From Nematostella vectensis (lineage: Eukaryota; Cnidaria; Anthozoa; Actiniaria; Edwardsiidae): 64,000 nucleotides of DNA. Location: assembly GCF_932526225.1 (NCBI RefSeq), contig NC_064043.1, positions 1,261,501 to 1,325,500 of the forward strand, in the 5' to 3' direction. Shown here one piece after another: positions 63,843-64,000 of the stretch (positions within the stretch are counted from its first letter, which is position 1; every line of letters starts with the position of its first letter). The notes beneath the pieces are model-generated. The model searched no databases. It worked only from the letters and a program-made list of their open reading frames with translations, and was not told the DNA's origin. Made by a program: the position numbers and the translations under genes.

Positions 63843-64000
63843 TGCATGCCTGCATGCCACTACACCGCGGTAACAACCAGGCGAGAGAGCTCCCATAGAA
63901 GGCTGCGTGGCCAATTGAAGAAGTACAAGTAGTAGAAACGTTGGGAACAGCACTTGATAAATTTTCTGCCGACGAGAACTTGAGAGATTTAGCGACGGGC
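63843..64000 (-). CDS. open 5' continuation of the DUF6589-like gene (partial)
   Basis: On the minus strand one frame is open from 63999 to 63843 (PVAKSLKFSSAENLSSAVPN...) and would run straight into exon A if the 8-bp duplication CTGCATGC CTGCATGC (63842-63857) were single. It is therefore probably coding sequence continuing beyond the window. Ser/Thr-rich; no domain recognised. Confidence 0.4.

Overview
The window looks like nuclear DNA of an animal, most likely an anthozoan cnidarian (sea anemone or coral). Host-type genes have introns with GT-AG borders, the background is AT-rich and very rich in repeats, there is a degenerate tRNA-Glu copy with a T-run terminator, and the recognisable families (RecQ-like helicase, a DUF6589-like protein, a Crypton-like tyrosine recombinase, a TNF-receptor-like membrane protein, small pogo-like elements) are the sort that are multi-copy in cnidarian genomes. 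The species call is an inference.

Layout. 1-12795: satellite array of about 23.5 monomers of ~547 bp, each with a tRNA-like B box on the minus strand; larger blocks of monomers have been duplicated. 12797-20250: 3.6 copies of a second, ~2.1 kb tandem repeat, also with a B-box-like site. 20251-30655: a sharply GC-richer integrated virus-like element of the Polinton / Polinton-like-virus type. 30656-41985: gene-poor AT-rich DNA with minisatellites (19, 109, ~34 and 30 bp units), a fold-back repeat, tRNA-Glu-like copies, pogo-like short elements, a non-LTR retrotransposon tail and one unrecognised ORF. 42055-44680: a broken Crypton-like tyrosine recombinase gene. 45940-48278: a TNF-receptor-like gene with microsatellite-encoded Ser/Pro stalk and a probable signal-peptide exon. 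49250-57589: a RecQ-like helicase gene and its truncated duplicate; the duplicate carries a 1.2 kb transposon whose empty site is still visible in the other copy. 52257-54080: a small three-exon gene. 58950-64000: a four-exon DUF6589-like gene on the minus strand, running off the window.

The virus-like element has a double-jelly-roll major capsid protein, an A32/FtsK-HerA packaging ATPase, a retroviral-type DDE integrase, a putative minor capsid protein and six or seven small proteins of unknown function, several with membrane segments. On the opposite strand is the remnant of a large replication protein in which an N-terminal domain, a superfamily-1 helicase C-terminus and an HNH nuclease appear to have formed one polypeptide; most of it has been deleted. 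The capsid, integrase and replication genes all carry frame-breaking lesions, so this copy is dead. No protease and no polymerase motifs were found.

The host-side genes are also largely decayed: the recombinase has lost the codon of its catalytic tyrosine, the RecQ-like gene has frameshifts and stops, and the DUF6589-like gene has at least two frame breaks. The region reads as a graveyard of several mobile-element classes inside repeat arrays.
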